From NCBI GenBank assembly GCA_050293315.1, contig JBNKMS010000008.1, positions 1-64,000 of the forward strand: DNA of 64,000 nucleotides. Direction: 5' to 3'. This DNA comes from CBFDBF01 sp050293315. GTDB lineage: Bacteria > Pseudomonadota > Gammaproteobacteria > Chromatiales > Chromatiaceae. The first letter of the stretch is position 1, and every line of letters starts with the position of its first letter. The notes beneath the pieces are model-generated. The model was not told where the DNA came from, ran no database searches, and worked only from the letters and a program-made list of their open reading frames with translations. Shown here piece after piece: positions 26,054 to 35,475 of the stretch. A program made the position numbers and the translations under genes.

Positions 26054-26860
26054 TCATTTTTTGTTTAGCTTGACCAGCACTTCATGCGCTGTCTCTTCGA
26101 CCGACTTGCCGGTTACGTGTATTACCTGCCAGCCGTGATCGCGGCATACAGAGCGAGCCCACTGCAGTTCTTTCTTAACCGTAGCGCGATCGGTGTAGTC
26201 GGTTCTTGGCGCCACACCCAGGGTATTAACGCGTATCTCTCTACGCCCAACCAGTTGATCTATATCCAGGAATAGACAGGCTACCTTCCCTGGATCAACC
26301 TTCTTTAGAGGTTCTGGTAATGGGATACCCATGACCAGGGGGATATTAACAACCTTGTAGCCACGACATGAGAGATAGACAGAAAGAGGTGTCTTACTGG
26401 TACGGGATATACCAACGAGGACCATATCAGCCTCATCCAGGTTGCTACACGACCTGCCATCATCATTTCTTAGAGTAAACTCCATTGCCTCCATGCGTTT
26501 AAAATACTCCTCTCCAACCTCATGCAGACGTCCAGGGACCCTGGCGGGAGAGTGACCGAAGAAGTCGGCAAGCTTGTGCAATACCGGGCCAAACAGGTCA
26601 AGGCATGCTATTTTGCGTCGTTCGCAGTCTTTTTCGATGAACTCTGAAAGATTACGATCGACAAAGGTATAGAAGACCAGAGAGTGTTTCTGCTCGGCCC
26701 TATCCAGTATCTCATGCACCTGCTCTTCTGTAAGGATGTGGCCAATACGCCTCACCTGCATATCATCTTTACGGAACTGTGTGATTGCCGCGTTGATGAT
26801 GGTCTCCGCGGTCTCACCAGTGCCGTCAGACAGCAGGTAGAGAAGATTTTCTTGTGGCAT
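26054..26860 (-). CDS. DUF299 bifunctional kinase/pyrophosphorylase (PPDK or PEP synthase regulatory protein)
   Basis: 268 residues from the ATG at 26860 (GGTGAT upstream); an ATG at 26881 would add seven residues. The N-terminal LLYLLSDGTGETAETI and the P-loop VGISRTSKTPLSVYLSC are diagnostic of the family. These enzymes phosphorylate a Thr next to the catalytic His of PEP synthase (PSRP) or pyruvate phosphate dikinase (PDRP) using ADP, and reverse it with phosphate. The ppdK gene lies 67 bp upstream on the same strand, which points to PPDK as the target. Confidence 0.9.
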   Translation of the reverse strand: MPQENLLYLLSDGTGETAETIINAAITQFRKDDMQVRRIGHILTEEQVHEILDRAEQKHSLVFYTFVDRNLSEFIEKDCERRKIACLDLFGPVLHKLADFFGHSPARVPGRLHEVGEEYFKRMEAMEFTLRNDDGRSCSNLDEADMVLVGISRTSKTPLSVYLSCRGYKVVNIPLVMGIPLPEPLKKVDPGKVACLFLDIDQLVGRREIRVNTLGVAPRTDYTDRATVKKELQWARSVCRDHGWQVIHVTGKSVEETAHEVLVKLNKK

Positions 26861-26926
26861 AGCGATATCATCACCCGGCATTAATGCCGGCCTAAATGCG
26901 GGCGAGGTTTGCAGTTGTCCCGCCTG

Positions 26927-29563
26927 TTACTTATTCATCACCGCAGCCTGAGCTGCGGCAAGTCGGGCGATCGGCACACGGAAAGGCGAACATGATATGT
27001 AATTCATACCGGTAGCGTGGCAGAACTGAATAGAAAGCGGATCACCGCCATGTTCGCCGCAGATACCAAGCTTCATGTTCTGTTTTACACCGCGTCCCTT
27101 GGCTACTGCCATCTCCACCAGTTGGCCGACACCACCGGTATCAAGAGACTGGAATGGATCACGCTCCAGGATCTCTTTGTTGATGTAGTTTGGTAGAAAT
27201 GAATTAATGTCATCTCTGCTATAACCAAAGGTCATCTGGGTAAGATCGTTGGTGCCAAAGCTGAAAAAGTCGGCGTGCTGCGCTATCTCATCAGCGGTCA
27301 GGGCGGCACGCGGAATCTCTATCATGGTGCCGATATGTATATTTAGATCTTCCTCGTATCCTTTGGCCTGCGCAACGGCTGCCATTGTGGCCTCAATCTC
27401 GCCACGCAGCAGGGATAGCTCTTTGCTGGTGCCGACCAGCGGCACCATGATCTCAGGACGTGCATCTATCCCTTCCTGTCTACAGGCGATGGCCGCCTCG
27501 GTAATGGCGGTCACCTGCATCTTAAGAATCTCAGGATAGGTGATAGAGAGACGGCAACCACGGTGACCCAGCATTGGATTGGTCTCGTGCAGTTGGGTGA
27601 CGCGGGTCTTTATCTTCTCCATAGGCACACCGAGATGGTCTGCAAGCTCCTGCTGCAGGTGCTCTTCATTTGGAAGGAATTCATGTAGTGGCGGATCAAG
27701 CAGGCGTACGGTTACCGGTAGGCCCTGCATTGCAGTAAACAGCCCCTTGAAGTCATCACGCTGGTACGGTAGCAGCTTATCCAGTGCACTCTGGCGATCC
27801 TCAGCGTTGTCGGCCAGGATCATCTCGCGCATATCAGTGATGCGTTCACCCTCGAAAAACATATGTTCAGTTCGACACAGGCCGATACCCTGCGCGCCCC
27901 ACGCACGGGCGCGGCTGGCATCATCAGGGGTATCCGCATTGGCCCATACCTGTAGCACACGTTCGGCGTCAGCCCACTCCATCAGGGATTTGAATTCCCC
28001 AGATAGTTCCGGCTCTTCGCGCTCAACCTCACCGGACATGACCTCGCCGGAGCTGCCGTCGATACTGATGACATCTTGGTCACCGAAGCTGCGCCCATTG
28101 ATAGTGATGCTACGTTGCTGCTCATCTATCATTATTTCACCAGCGCCAGCGATACAGCACTTACCCCAACCACGGGCCACAACCGCAGCATGGCTGGTCA
28201 TGCCTCCTGTGGAGGTAAGGATGCCGGCCGCTGCATGCATACCGCTTACATCTTCTGGGCTGGTCTCTTTACGCACCAGGATGATGGATTCACCCTCATG
28301 GGTGCGATCCACCGCCTCGTCAGCCGAGAAGGCTATCTTGCCTGAGGCAGCACCTGGGGACGCGGGAAGGCCAACTGTCAGGACATCACGCTCGGCGCTG
28401 GCCTTGAATGTTGGTAGTAGCAACTGGTTCAGGTCGTTGGCCGGGACCCGCAACAGAGCCTCACTCTGGGTGATATGCCCATCCGCCACCATATCCACTG
28501 CAATCTTTACCGCCGCACGCCCGGTGCGTTTACCGGTACGGGTCTGGAGCAGGAAGAGGGTACCCTTCTCAATGGTGTACTCGATGTCCTGCATTTCGCG
28601 ATAGTGCTTCTCCAGTATCTTCTTGATATTCAGTAACTGATCATAGATTTCAGCGCGCCACTCGACCATCTCGTCCACGTTCTGCGGGGTACGGATACCG
28701 GCAACAACGTCTTCACCCTGGGCATTTACCAGGAATTCACCATAGAACTTGTCTTCACCGGTAGATGGATCGCGGGTAAAGGCAACACCTGTACCTGAGT
28801 CCTCTCCCATATTGCCGAACACCATGGTCTGCACATTGACCGCGGTACCACGCAGGCCGGTTATCTCGTTGATCTCGCGGTAGCGTACTGCGCGTGGGAT
28901 ATTCCAGCTTTTAAACACCGCCTCAACGGATTTCTCCAGCTGTTTGTACGGGTCCTGCGGAAACTCATCACCGGTGTGTTTTTTGTAGACGCCCTTGTAG
29001 GCGGTGATTAGCTCCGACAGACCCTCTTCGTTGAGCTCGGTATCCTTGGTAACACCGAATTTTTGCTTAATTCGGTCAAACTCCTGCTCAAAGGCGTCGT
29101 GCGGAACCTCCATTACCACATCACCAAACATATTGATCAGACGGCGATAGGCATCCAGGGCAAAGCGGCGATTGCCGGAAATATTGGCCAACCCTTCAAC
29201 CGCTTGATCGGTCAGTCCGAGATTGAGCACCGTATCCATCATTCCAGGCATACTGACCTCGGCGCCACTACGCACCGAAACCAGCAAGGGATCCTCCTCG
29301 GAGCCAAACTTCTTTCCGGTCTCGGTCTCTACAATCTGCATGTACTCCTTGATCTCGTCAAACAGGCCATCCGGGAGTTTTCCGCCCAGGTCGTTATATT
29401 CGGCACAGGTTTCAGTGGTGATGGTGAAACCAGGTGGTACCGGCAAGCCAATAGAGGTCATCTCTGCCAGGTTTGCACCTTTGCCCCCAAGCAGAGACTT
29501 CATCTCTTTAGTGCCTTCTGATTTAGTCTTGCCAAAGTAGTGAACACGTTTGCCGGATGTCAT
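26927..29563 (-). CDS. ppdK: Pyruvate, phosphate dikinase
   Basis: 878 residues, full length for PPDK. The N-terminal ATP-grasp part begins KSLLGGKGANLAEM and contains SVRSGAEVSMPGMMDTVLN. The swivelling phosphohistidine domain has GGMTSHAAVVARGWG; its Thr is the expected target of the DUF299 regulator. The C-terminal PEP domain has LCRTEHMFF and GTNDLTQMTFGYSRDD. It interconverts pyruvate, ATP and Pi with PEP, AMP and PPi. The leader holds a perfect 7-bp hairpin at 29594-29611. Confidence 0.96.
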   Translation of the reverse strand: MTSGKRVHYFGKTKSEGTKEMKSLLGGKGANLAEMTSIGLPVPPGFTITTETCAEYNDLGGKLPDGLFDEIKEYMQIVETETGKKFGSEEDPLLVSVRSGAEVSMPGMMDTVLNLGLTDQAVEGLANISGNRRFALDAYRRLINMFGDVVMEVPHDAFEQEFDRIKQKFGVTKDTELNEEGLSELITAYKGVYKKHTGDEFPQDPYKQLEKSVEAVFKSWNIPRAVRYREINEITGLRGTAVNVQTMVFGNMGEDSGTGVAFTRDPSTGEDKFYGEFLVNAQGEDVVAGIRTPQNVDEMVEWRAEIYDQLLNIKKILEKHYREMQDIEYTIEKGTLFLLQTRTGKRTGRAAVKIAVDMVADGHITQSEALLRVPANDLNQLLLPTFKASAERDVLTVGLPASPGAASGKIAFSADEAVDRTHEGESIILVRKETSPEDVSGMHAAAGILTSTGGMTSHAAVVARGWGKCCIAGAGEIMIDEQQRSITINGRSFGDQDVISIDGSSGEVMSGEVEREEPELSGEFKSLMEWADAERVLQVWANADTPDDASRARAWGAQGIGLCRTEHMFFEGERITDMREMILADNAEDRQSALDKLLPYQRDDFKGLFTAMQGLPVTVRLLDPPLHEFLPNEEHLQQELADHLGVPMEKIKTRVTQLHETNPMLGHRGCRLSITYPEILKMQVTAITEAAIACRQEGIDARPEIMVPLVGTSKELSLLRGEIEATMAAVAQAKGYEEDLNIHIGTMIEIPRAALTADEIAQHADFFSFGTNDLTQMTFGYSRDDINSFLPNYINKEILERDPFQSLDTGGVGQLVEMAVAKGRGVKQNMKLGICGEHGGDPLSIQFCHATGMNYISCSPFRVPIARLAAAQAAVMNK

Positions 29564-29593
29564 CGCTATTACCTTTATTCCATGGGTGTTATC

Positions 29594-29611
29594 CGCAACC
29601 AGAGGGTTGCG
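29594..29611 (-). promoter_or_regulatory. Small perfect hairpin in the ppdK 5' leader
   Basis: CGCAACC (29594-29600), loop AGAG, GGTTGCG (29605-29611), a perfect 7-bp stem about 30 nt upstream of the ppdK ATG. The rest of the 250-bp gap to tonB is AT-rich and holds nothing I can assign. It may affect translation or transcript stability. Confidence 0.4.
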
Positions 29612-29813
29612 ATATATTGGATTAATAATTTGAAAAAACAGTGAATTATAGGCTTTAATTAATGTAATTTATTAAATCAAAAATGGATCGTCCTGTCCTA
29701 TTTCTAGTCGCTCAATCATGGTGTTGCAACAGTGCTGCTGTAGCGAATCTAATTCTAAAATATAGTGGGCCAAAGGGGAATATCAGATTAAAAGAAATCT
29801 GCCGTTTTGTGTC

Positions 29814-30488
29814 TCAATGCAGCTCGAACCGCATCGTGAATTTGGCTTCGTAGGGAGTGATTGGAGGTGTCGGTAGGGGGATCGATTTCTTAATGGCTGA
29901 GCGTGCTGCCGCAGATAGCAGTTGATGCCCGCCTTCAAGACTTAGAGAGGAGATAGTTCCATCATTCAGCACCATGAAATTGACCCTTACATTTCCCTCT
30001 CTGCCACGTCTTCTGGCCAGCCTGGGGTAGTGTTTATTCCGCTCAATCATGGCCACTATTCTGGAGAGGTAGCTCTGCTGCTGCTGTTTTCTTGTATCTG
30101 AGGCCATTATGGCCTCACCTACATCCTGAGACTCTGTCACCTCTGGTCTGGCAGTAGGCATTGGTTTCACTTCAGGCCTTGGTTCTGGCTTGGGCTGCGG
30201 TTTTGGCGTAGGTGTGATCCGCGGTTTCGGTTTCTCCTGCTGCACAACTTGTGGTGGGGCAGGGCGTTGGAAACTGACGCTTAGCTCTCTGTTGAGCGGC
30301 TCTCTGTCTGTAATGCCGGAAGTATCCATGCGGGAATCGGCAAGTGTAATCAGAAACGCAGCGTGCACCACGATGGATAACATCGCAGCTAGCATATACG
30401 TCCTTGTATCATAGCCCCCTACATATTTCTCATTGATTATGCGAAGAGCTCTGGCATCAGTGTTATATGGTAAAAGATATCCGCTCAT
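29814..30488 (-). CDS. tonB: TonB energy-transducing protein
   Basis: 224 residues. A membrane helix near residues 32-50 (MLAAMLSIVVHAAFLITLA, with the functional His of TonB) follows an unusually long N-terminal extension. A Pro/Lys/Arg-rich periplasmic spacer (about 85-120, KPQPKPEPRPEVKP) leads to the C-terminal TonB domain with YPRLARRRGREGNVRVNFMV and LPTPPITP. It couples proton motive force to TonB-dependent receptors. No exbB/exbD is adjacent. It is divergent from the copper-type receptor, and a palindrome lies between them, so the two are likely co-regulated. Confidence 0.9.
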   Translation of the reverse strand: MSGYLLPYNTDARALRIINEKYVGGYDTRTYMLAAMLSIVVHAAFLITLADSRMDTSGITDREPLNRELSVSFQRPAPPQVVQQEKPKPRITPTPKPQPKPEPRPEVKPMPTARPEVTESQDVGEAIMASDTRKQQQQSYLSRIVAMIERNKHYPRLARRRGREGNVRVNFMVLNDGTISSLSLEGGHQLLSAAARSAIKKSIPLPTPPITPYEAKFTMRFELH

Positions 30489-30570
30489 CAGAATCGCCGT
30501 TCCATCTGTCTAGGCAGCATGATTATCGCAGAAAATTCGGTTTGAATAACTATGTTATCTGACCATATAG

Positions 30571-30586
30571 TGTGTCATATGACACA
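30571..30586. promoter_or_regulatory. Perfect 16-bp palindrome between tonB and the copper receptor
   Basis: TGTGTCATATGACACA is self-complementary over all 16 bases. It lies in the 180-bp divergent region, 83 bp from the tonB start and 82 bp from the receptor start. The geometry TGTGT-N6-ACACA fits CRP/FNR-family operators (consensus TGTGA-N6-TCACA), but a GntR- or TetR-type regulator is equally possible. It is not a Fur box. Confidence 0.6.
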
Positions 30587-30667
30587 TACCCCAAGCGGGA
30601 TATAAAGCTCTATATCTCAAGCGGTTAGAATCTCTGCAAATTAATAATTCTAAAGGGGAACGGGTTG

Positions 30668-32728
30668 ATGAAAAAAGCAGTGATTCTGGTAGGTGGTACA
30701 GCACTCGGTACATTCATAGCAGGTGTTAGTAGCGTACAGGCCAAGGAGTTAGAAGTGTTGCCTGAGATTTTGGTCGAGTCGGTCCCGTTGAGTGAGCCTG
30801 AGGGTAAGACCTATGTGCCACCACATACGGTGCAGAAGGGGCCGGCATCGGATGGCGGTGATCTACTGCGTAATGTGACCGGTGTTTCCGGGGTGCGTAT
30901 GGGTGGTCACGGGATAGATCCGGTGATTCGGGGCCAGAGTCAGACCCGCCTGAATGTGCTGCTGGATGGTGCCTATATACATGGAGGCTGCCCCAACCGC
31001 ATGGATCCATCGACCGCCTATGCCCCTATCCATAGCTACGATACTGTTACCGTAATCAAGGGTTCCCAGACTGTGAGGTATGGTGGCGGTGGTAGCGGTG
31101 GTTCTGTGTTACTGGAACGTAACCGCCCGATCTTTGACGAAGGTGAGATGATGCGGGCCGAGATCGGATACAGCTACGACAGTAATCCGGATGGTCACCA
31201 GACCTTTGCCGATCTTGCCGCCGGCAACAAGTTCGGTTTCATAAGGGGCAACATACATTACGGAGAGGCCAATAACTACGAGGACGGTGATGGCAATGAG
31301 GTGCGCACCTCATATCGGAAAAAGGGCGCCAATGTGGCGTTCGGCATAACCCCTGACGCCGATACCCTCATCCAGTTCAGCGCCGAGGCTAATCGAGAAG
31401 ATAATGTTCTCTATGCTGGCGCCATGATGGATGCTCCATTTTCCGACAGCGATATGTATCGCTTGAAATTTGAACGAGAGGCTACTAGCGGACCATTTAG
31501 CGCCATCCGGGCAGAGCTCTACAGTACCAGCGTAGATCATCTGATGGATAACTATACACTGCGAACAGCAACCGGGGCCCTTATGCGTACCCCCACAGAG
31601 TCTGACACATGGGGTGGCAGGCTGTCGGGCGATATCGAACTTGATGCCGGTTCTACTTTAACGATAGGTATTGATCATCAGGACAACGACCGTGAGGCGG
31701 TTCTTCACAACGATACTACGGGCACCATCATGTCACACATGTGGGCCGATGCCAGTCTGAAACAGACCGGCCTGTTTGCCGAATACAGCAATGAGCTGAC
31801 AGACGCTGACCGCCTGGATGTCGGCTTGCGCTATGACCGGGTAGAGGCCAGTCTGGGGGATCCAAATGCCCCCGGTGTACGTACCCCCAATCAGATGTAT
31901 CAACTCTACTACGGCTACAGTGCTGATGATAAAACTGAAAATAATGTTGGTGGCTTTGTCCGGTTAAAGCACTCATTTGCGGAGATTCCCGCATATCTCT
32001 ACGTAAGCGCCAGTCGCAGCGTACGTACCGCTGATGCCACTGAGCGTTATATGGCCAAATGGGTTGCAATGGCCAACATGCGCTGGGTAGGTAATCCTGA
32101 ACTGGATCCGGAAAAACATCATCAGTTGGAGTTTGGTATCGTGTCAGAGACGGCCGATATGAATGTATCCGGTTCCATCTATTACAATGATGTTGACGAC
32201 TTCATACTCTATGACCGCGCCCATGGACAGGACGGTATTCTGCAGACCGATAGTGCGGTAATTTATCGCAATATCGATGCTGAGTTGTACGGCCTCGAGT
32301 TTGAGATTAGCAAGAGTTGGGGTAACTGGAGTGCCGGGTTCACTCTCGCCTATACACATGCCCAGAACAAGAGTGACCATCGTCCTATCGCCCAGATCCC
32401 GCCACTTGAAGGAAGTATCAGCCTAGATTACATCAATGGACCTTGGAGCGCTGGTGGTGTGGTGAGAGCGGCCGCCCAGCAGACCAGGGCAGATGATGAT
32501 GCGACCACAGGTAGTGGCCTGGACAGCGATAAGACCCCTGGATGGGGTGTTGTTGATCTGCATGCTGGATATGAGGTTAAGAAGCAGTGGCAGATCGAGG
32601 TCGGGGTGAAGAATCTGTTCGATAAGGACTATGCCCAGCACCTGAACAAGGCCAGTACTATCGATGCTGGGTCGCAGGTGGATGAGCCGGGACGCTCCTT
32701 CTGGGTGAGTATGAACGCCAAGTTCTAA
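30668..32728 (+). CDS. oprC: TonB-dependent copper receptor (OprC/NosA-like)
   Basis: 686 residues from the ATG at 30668 (AAAGGGGAACGGG upstream). Signal peptide MKKAVILVGGTALGTFIAG. The plug domain is complete: DLLRNVTGVSGVRMGGHG, LNVLLDGAYIHGGCPNRMDP and VTVIKGSQTVRYGGGGSGG. The GGCPNRMDP block is typical of the OprC/NosA family, where Cys and Met residues bind copper. The barrel ends with an aromatic strand (SFWVSMNAKF). It should import copper across the outer membrane with TonB, encoded divergently. The C-terminal half resembles the plugless barrel at 10371. Confidence 0.9.
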   Translation: MKKAVILVGGTALGTFIAGVSSVQAKELEVLPEILVESVPLSEPEGKTYVPPHTVQKGPASDGGDLLRNVTGVSGVRMGGHGIDPVIRGQSQTRLNVLLDGAYIHGGCPNRMDPSTAYAPIHSYDTVTVIKGSQTVRYGGGGSGGSVLLERNRPIFDEGEMMRAEIGYSYDSNPDGHQTFADLAAGNKFGFIRGNIHYGEANNYEDGDGNEVRTSYRKKGANVAFGITPDADTLIQFSAEANREDNVLYAGAMMDAPFSDSDMYRLKFEREATSGPFSAIRAELYSTSVDHLMDNYTLRTATGALMRTPTESDTWGGRLSGDIELDAGSTLTIGIDHQDNDREAVLHNDTTGTIMSHMWADASLKQTGLFAEYSNELTDADRLDVGLRYDRVEASLGDPNAPGVRTPNQMYQLYYGYSADDKTENNVGGFVRLKHSFAEIPAYLYVSASRSVRTADATERYMAKWVAMANMRWVGNPELDPEKHHQLEFGIVSETADMNVSGSIYYNDVDDFILYDRAHGQDGILQTDSAVIYRNIDAELYGLEFEISKSWGNWSAGFTLAYTHAQNKSDHRPIAQIPPLEGSISLDYINGPWSAGGVVRAAAQQTRADDDATTGSGLDSDKTPGWGVVDLHAGYEVKKQWQIEVGVKNLFDKDYAQHLNKASTIDAGSQVDEPGRSFWVSMNAKF

Positions 32729-32750
32729 CCCCAAACCCCGCAAGCTGGAT

Positions 32751-32797
32751 CTAGTCCGCATCTTGCACCAGTCGGCTGGAGGCAAGATGCGGACTAG
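32751..32797. repeat. Perfect 16-bp stem-loop after the copper receptor gene
   Basis: CTAGTCCGCATCTTGC (32751-32766) pairs perfectly with GCAAGATGCGGACTAG (32782-32797). The loop itself contains CCAG-TCGG-CTGG. It begins 23 bp after the receptor stop. There is no U-tract, so it may stabilise the mRNA 3' end or act as a terminator without a U-run. Confidence 0.8.
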
Positions 32798-32913
32798 CAG
32801 TGGTGCTCACTATCGAATTGGCCACCCACTTTGTGTTATGTTTCGACAGATAACTATATCTGGACGGAGGCAGCTACAATTATGCCTGCGCTCAATAATC
32901 ACAAGGTGACACC

Positions 32914-33978
32914 ATGACTGAACTGCTGCAACAGACCTATTACGGAAATAGCCTGCAGGCCTGGCTAATATCACTCGGTATCATAGCTGGCGCGGTGATC
33001 CTGGGGAAGCTGGCCTACTGGATATTCTCCAAGGTGGTAACCGCCTTTAGCAGCCGCACTGAAAGCCGGCTCGACGACATAATCATCGATATGGTGGAGA
33101 AGCCAGCGGTATTCTTTATCGTCGTTAGCGGCATCTGGTTCGCCCTGAATAGACTGGTTCTGCCGGAAACACTTGCCACTGCCATCAGCGGTGCCTATCA
33201 GATGATCTATGCCCTGCTCATCGCCTGGCTGTTGAGTCGGCTATTTGAGGCGATTTACCAGGAGTATCTTCTGCCCTTGGTAGAAAGCAGTGATAATGAC
33301 CTGGATGATCAGTTGATGCCGGTCATACGTAAGATGGTAAGGATAACCATCTGGACCCTAGCAGTGATCATCGGTCTCGATAACGCCGGTTATGATGTTG
33401 GTGCACTGCTTGCCGGACTCGGAATCGGTGGTTTGGCCATGGCGATGGCGGCCAAGGATACCGTATCCAATATGTTTGGCGGTGCCACCATCTTCACCGA
33501 CAAGCCATTCCGGGTTGGTGATCGGATTGTAGTGGCGGGTTTTGATGGCACGGTGGAGGAGATTGGTATCCGTAGTACACGTCTACGTACTTTGGCAGGG
33601 CGTATTGTCACCATTCCCAACTCCCAGTGTGCGGATACACCGGTCGAGAATATCTCCAGCGAGCCATCACGCAAGGTCGTACTGAATCTGGGGCTGACCT
33701 ATGACACCAAGCCGGAACAGATGCAGCAGGCCATGGATCTTCTTAGGGCGATCAATAATGGTAGTGAAAATACCGAAGATAAGACCATTATCTCGTTTGA
33801 TGGGTTTGGTGATTTTGCGCTAAATATCATGTTTGCCTATTACATTCGTAGTACGGCCGATATTCCATCTACCCAGACTGAGATCAGTATGGCAATTCTG
33901 TCTCAGTTCAACCAGAACGGTCTGGAGTTTGCCTTCCCTACCCAGACGCTCTATAACATTGAGGCTACCCCGGCATGA
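32914..33978 (+). CDS. MscS-family mechanosensitive channel
   Basis: 354 residues with N-terminal helices (about 15-40, 60-80, 95-115, 145-165). The pore-lining helix and upper beta domain read ALLAGLGIGGLAMAMAAKD, then FTDKPFRVGDRIVVAGFDG and VEEIGIRSTRLRTLAGRIV. It would release solutes on hypo-osmotic shock. It ends with an ATGA overlap with the HerA-like ATPase gene, which indicates coupled translation. Confidence 0.92.
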   Translation: MTELLQQTYYGNSLQAWLISLGIIAGAVILGKLAYWIFSKVVTAFSSRTESRLDDIIIDMVEKPAVFFIVVSGIWFALNRLVLPETLATAISGAYQMIYALLIAWLLSRLFEAIYQEYLLPLVESSDNDLDDQLMPVIRKMVRITIWTLAVIIGLDNAGYDVGALLAGLGIGGLAMAMAAKDTVSNMFGGATIFTDKPFRVGDRIVVAGFDGTVEEIGIRSTRLRTLAGRIVTIPNSQCADTPVENISSEPSRKVVLNLGLTYDTKPEQMQQAMDLLRAINNGSENTEDKTIISFDGFGDFALNIMFAYYIRSTADIPSTQTEISMAILSQFNQNGLEFAFPTQTLYNIEATPA

Positions 33979-35459
33979 GTATAGATATCCTGATTGGTGG
34001 TAACGGTACAAACAAGGTTGTACTGCCAGCTAGCACAGCAAATCGTCACGGCCTGATTGCTGGCGCTACCGGCACCGGTAAGACGGTCTCTTTACAGGTA
34101 CTGGCAGAGCACTTCTCCAGTATTGGGGTACCGGTGTTTCTGGCAGATGTTAAGGGTGATCTATCCGGTCTGGCAGCGGCAGGCAAAAACCATGAAAAGA
34201 TTGAGGCACGTATACAGACCATAGGGATTGAAGGTTTTACGTTGCAGCCAAGTCCTACCGCGTTCTGGGATCTGTTTGGTAAGAAGGGTCACCCGATTCG
34301 CACCACCATATCGGATATGGGACCACTGCTACTGTCCAGTCTGCTGGAGTTGAATGATACCCAGACAGGTGTCCTATATAGCGCCTTCAAGATCGCCGAT
34401 GACAACGGCCTGCTACTGCTTGACTTGAAAGACCTGCGCAGCATGCTGAACTGGATGGGTGACAATGCCGGTGAGCTGTCATCCGAGTATGGCAACATCA
34501 CCACGGCCAGTATAGGCGCTATTCAGCGCCGTTTTCTTGTTCTGGAGGAGGAGGGTGCAGAGAACTTTTTCGGTGAGCCTGCGCTACGGCTGGATGATTT
34601 GATGATCACCGATTTCTCCGGGCGTGGTGTCGTCAGTATTTTGGATGTGACAGATTTGATCAACAACTCGCCACGGCTATATGCCACCTTCCTGCTGTGG
34701 CTCTTGGCGGAGCTGTTCGAGAATCTGCCAGAGGTTGGTGATCCGGAGAAACCGAAGCTGGTGATCTTCTTTGATGAGGCCCATCTGCTGTTTGATCGCG
34801 CCCCACGCGCCCTGTTGGACAAGATCGAACAGGTTGTGCGGCTTATCCGGTCTAAGGGTGTAGGGGTGTTTTTTGTTACCCAGAATCCACTCGACATACC
34901 AAATGAGATCCTCGGGCAGTTGGGAATGCGGGTGCAACACGCCTTGCGTGCATTTACTCCACGCGATAAGAAGGCGGTCAAGACGGTCGCGGAGACATTT
35001 CGTCAAAATCCTGGTCTCGATACGGAGACGGTCATATCAGAGCTGGGTACCGGTGAAGCATTGGTATCTGTACTCGATCTGGAGGGTAGTCCAACACCGG
35101 TAGAGCGAATACTTATCCGGCCACCAGAGTCACGTATCGGTCCATTGAGCGCTGCCGAGCGTGCAGAGATATTTGGTCGTTCCCCATTCAAGGGGCGCTA
35201 TGATGAGATGGTCGACCGTGAATCGGCCTTTGAGCTATTGAAGAAACGGGTTGCCGAAGAGAAGAGGCTGGAAGAGGCAGAACGTGCTCGTGAAGAGGAG
35301 GAGAAACGGAAGAAGAAATCATCCGGTGATAGTTTCTGGGGTGGAAACTCCAGACGTCAGGGGATCGGTGAGGCTATGCTCAAAAGCGTAGTGCGTACGG
35401 TGGGTAGTTCATTGGGACGCAAGATTGTTCGAGGGATTCTTGGGTCGCTGACCAAATAG
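33975..35459 (+). CDS. HerA-like/DUF853 ATPase
   Basis: 494 residues of the DUF853 (YjgR) family related to HerA/FtsK helicases. Walker A is AGATGTGKTVSLQ, Walker B VIFFDEAHLLF, with conserved VFLADVKGDLSGLA at the N-terminus. A charged coiled segment (EEKRLEEAERAREEEEKRKK, about residues 425-450) precedes a basic tail. The biological role of the family is not established. It overlaps the MscS gene by 4 bp; no nuclease of the NurA type is adjacent. Confidence 0.88.
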   Translation: MSIDILIGGNGTNKVVLPASTANRHGLIAGATGTGKTVSLQVLAEHFSSIGVPVFLADVKGDLSGLAAAGKNHEKIEARIQTIGIEGFTLQPSPTAFWDLFGKKGHPIRTTISDMGPLLLSSLLELNDTQTGVLYSAFKIADDNGLLLLDLKDLRSMLNWMGDNAGELSSEYGNITTASIGAIQRRFLVLEEEGAENFFGEPALRLDDLMITDFSGRGVVSILDVTDLINNSPRLYATFLLWLLAELFENLPEVGDPEKPKLVIFFDEAHLLFDRAPRALLDKIEQVVRLIRSKGVGVFFVTQNPLDIPNEILGQLGMRVQHALRAFTPRDKKAVKTVAETFRQNPGLDTETVISELGTGEALVSVLDLEGSPTPVERILIRPPESRIGPLSAAERAEIFGRSPFKGRYDEMVDRESAFELLKKRVAEEKRLEEAERAREEEEKRKKKSSGDSFWGGNSRRQGIGEAMLKSVVRTVGSSLGRKIVRGILGSLTK

Positions 35460-35475
35460 GCTATTCCTAACCAAT

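Noticed and set aside
27579..28604. Long open frame opposite ppdK
   Set aside because: It has a Ser/Arg/Ala-rich composition typical of antisense reading of a conserved gene and no ribosome-binding site.
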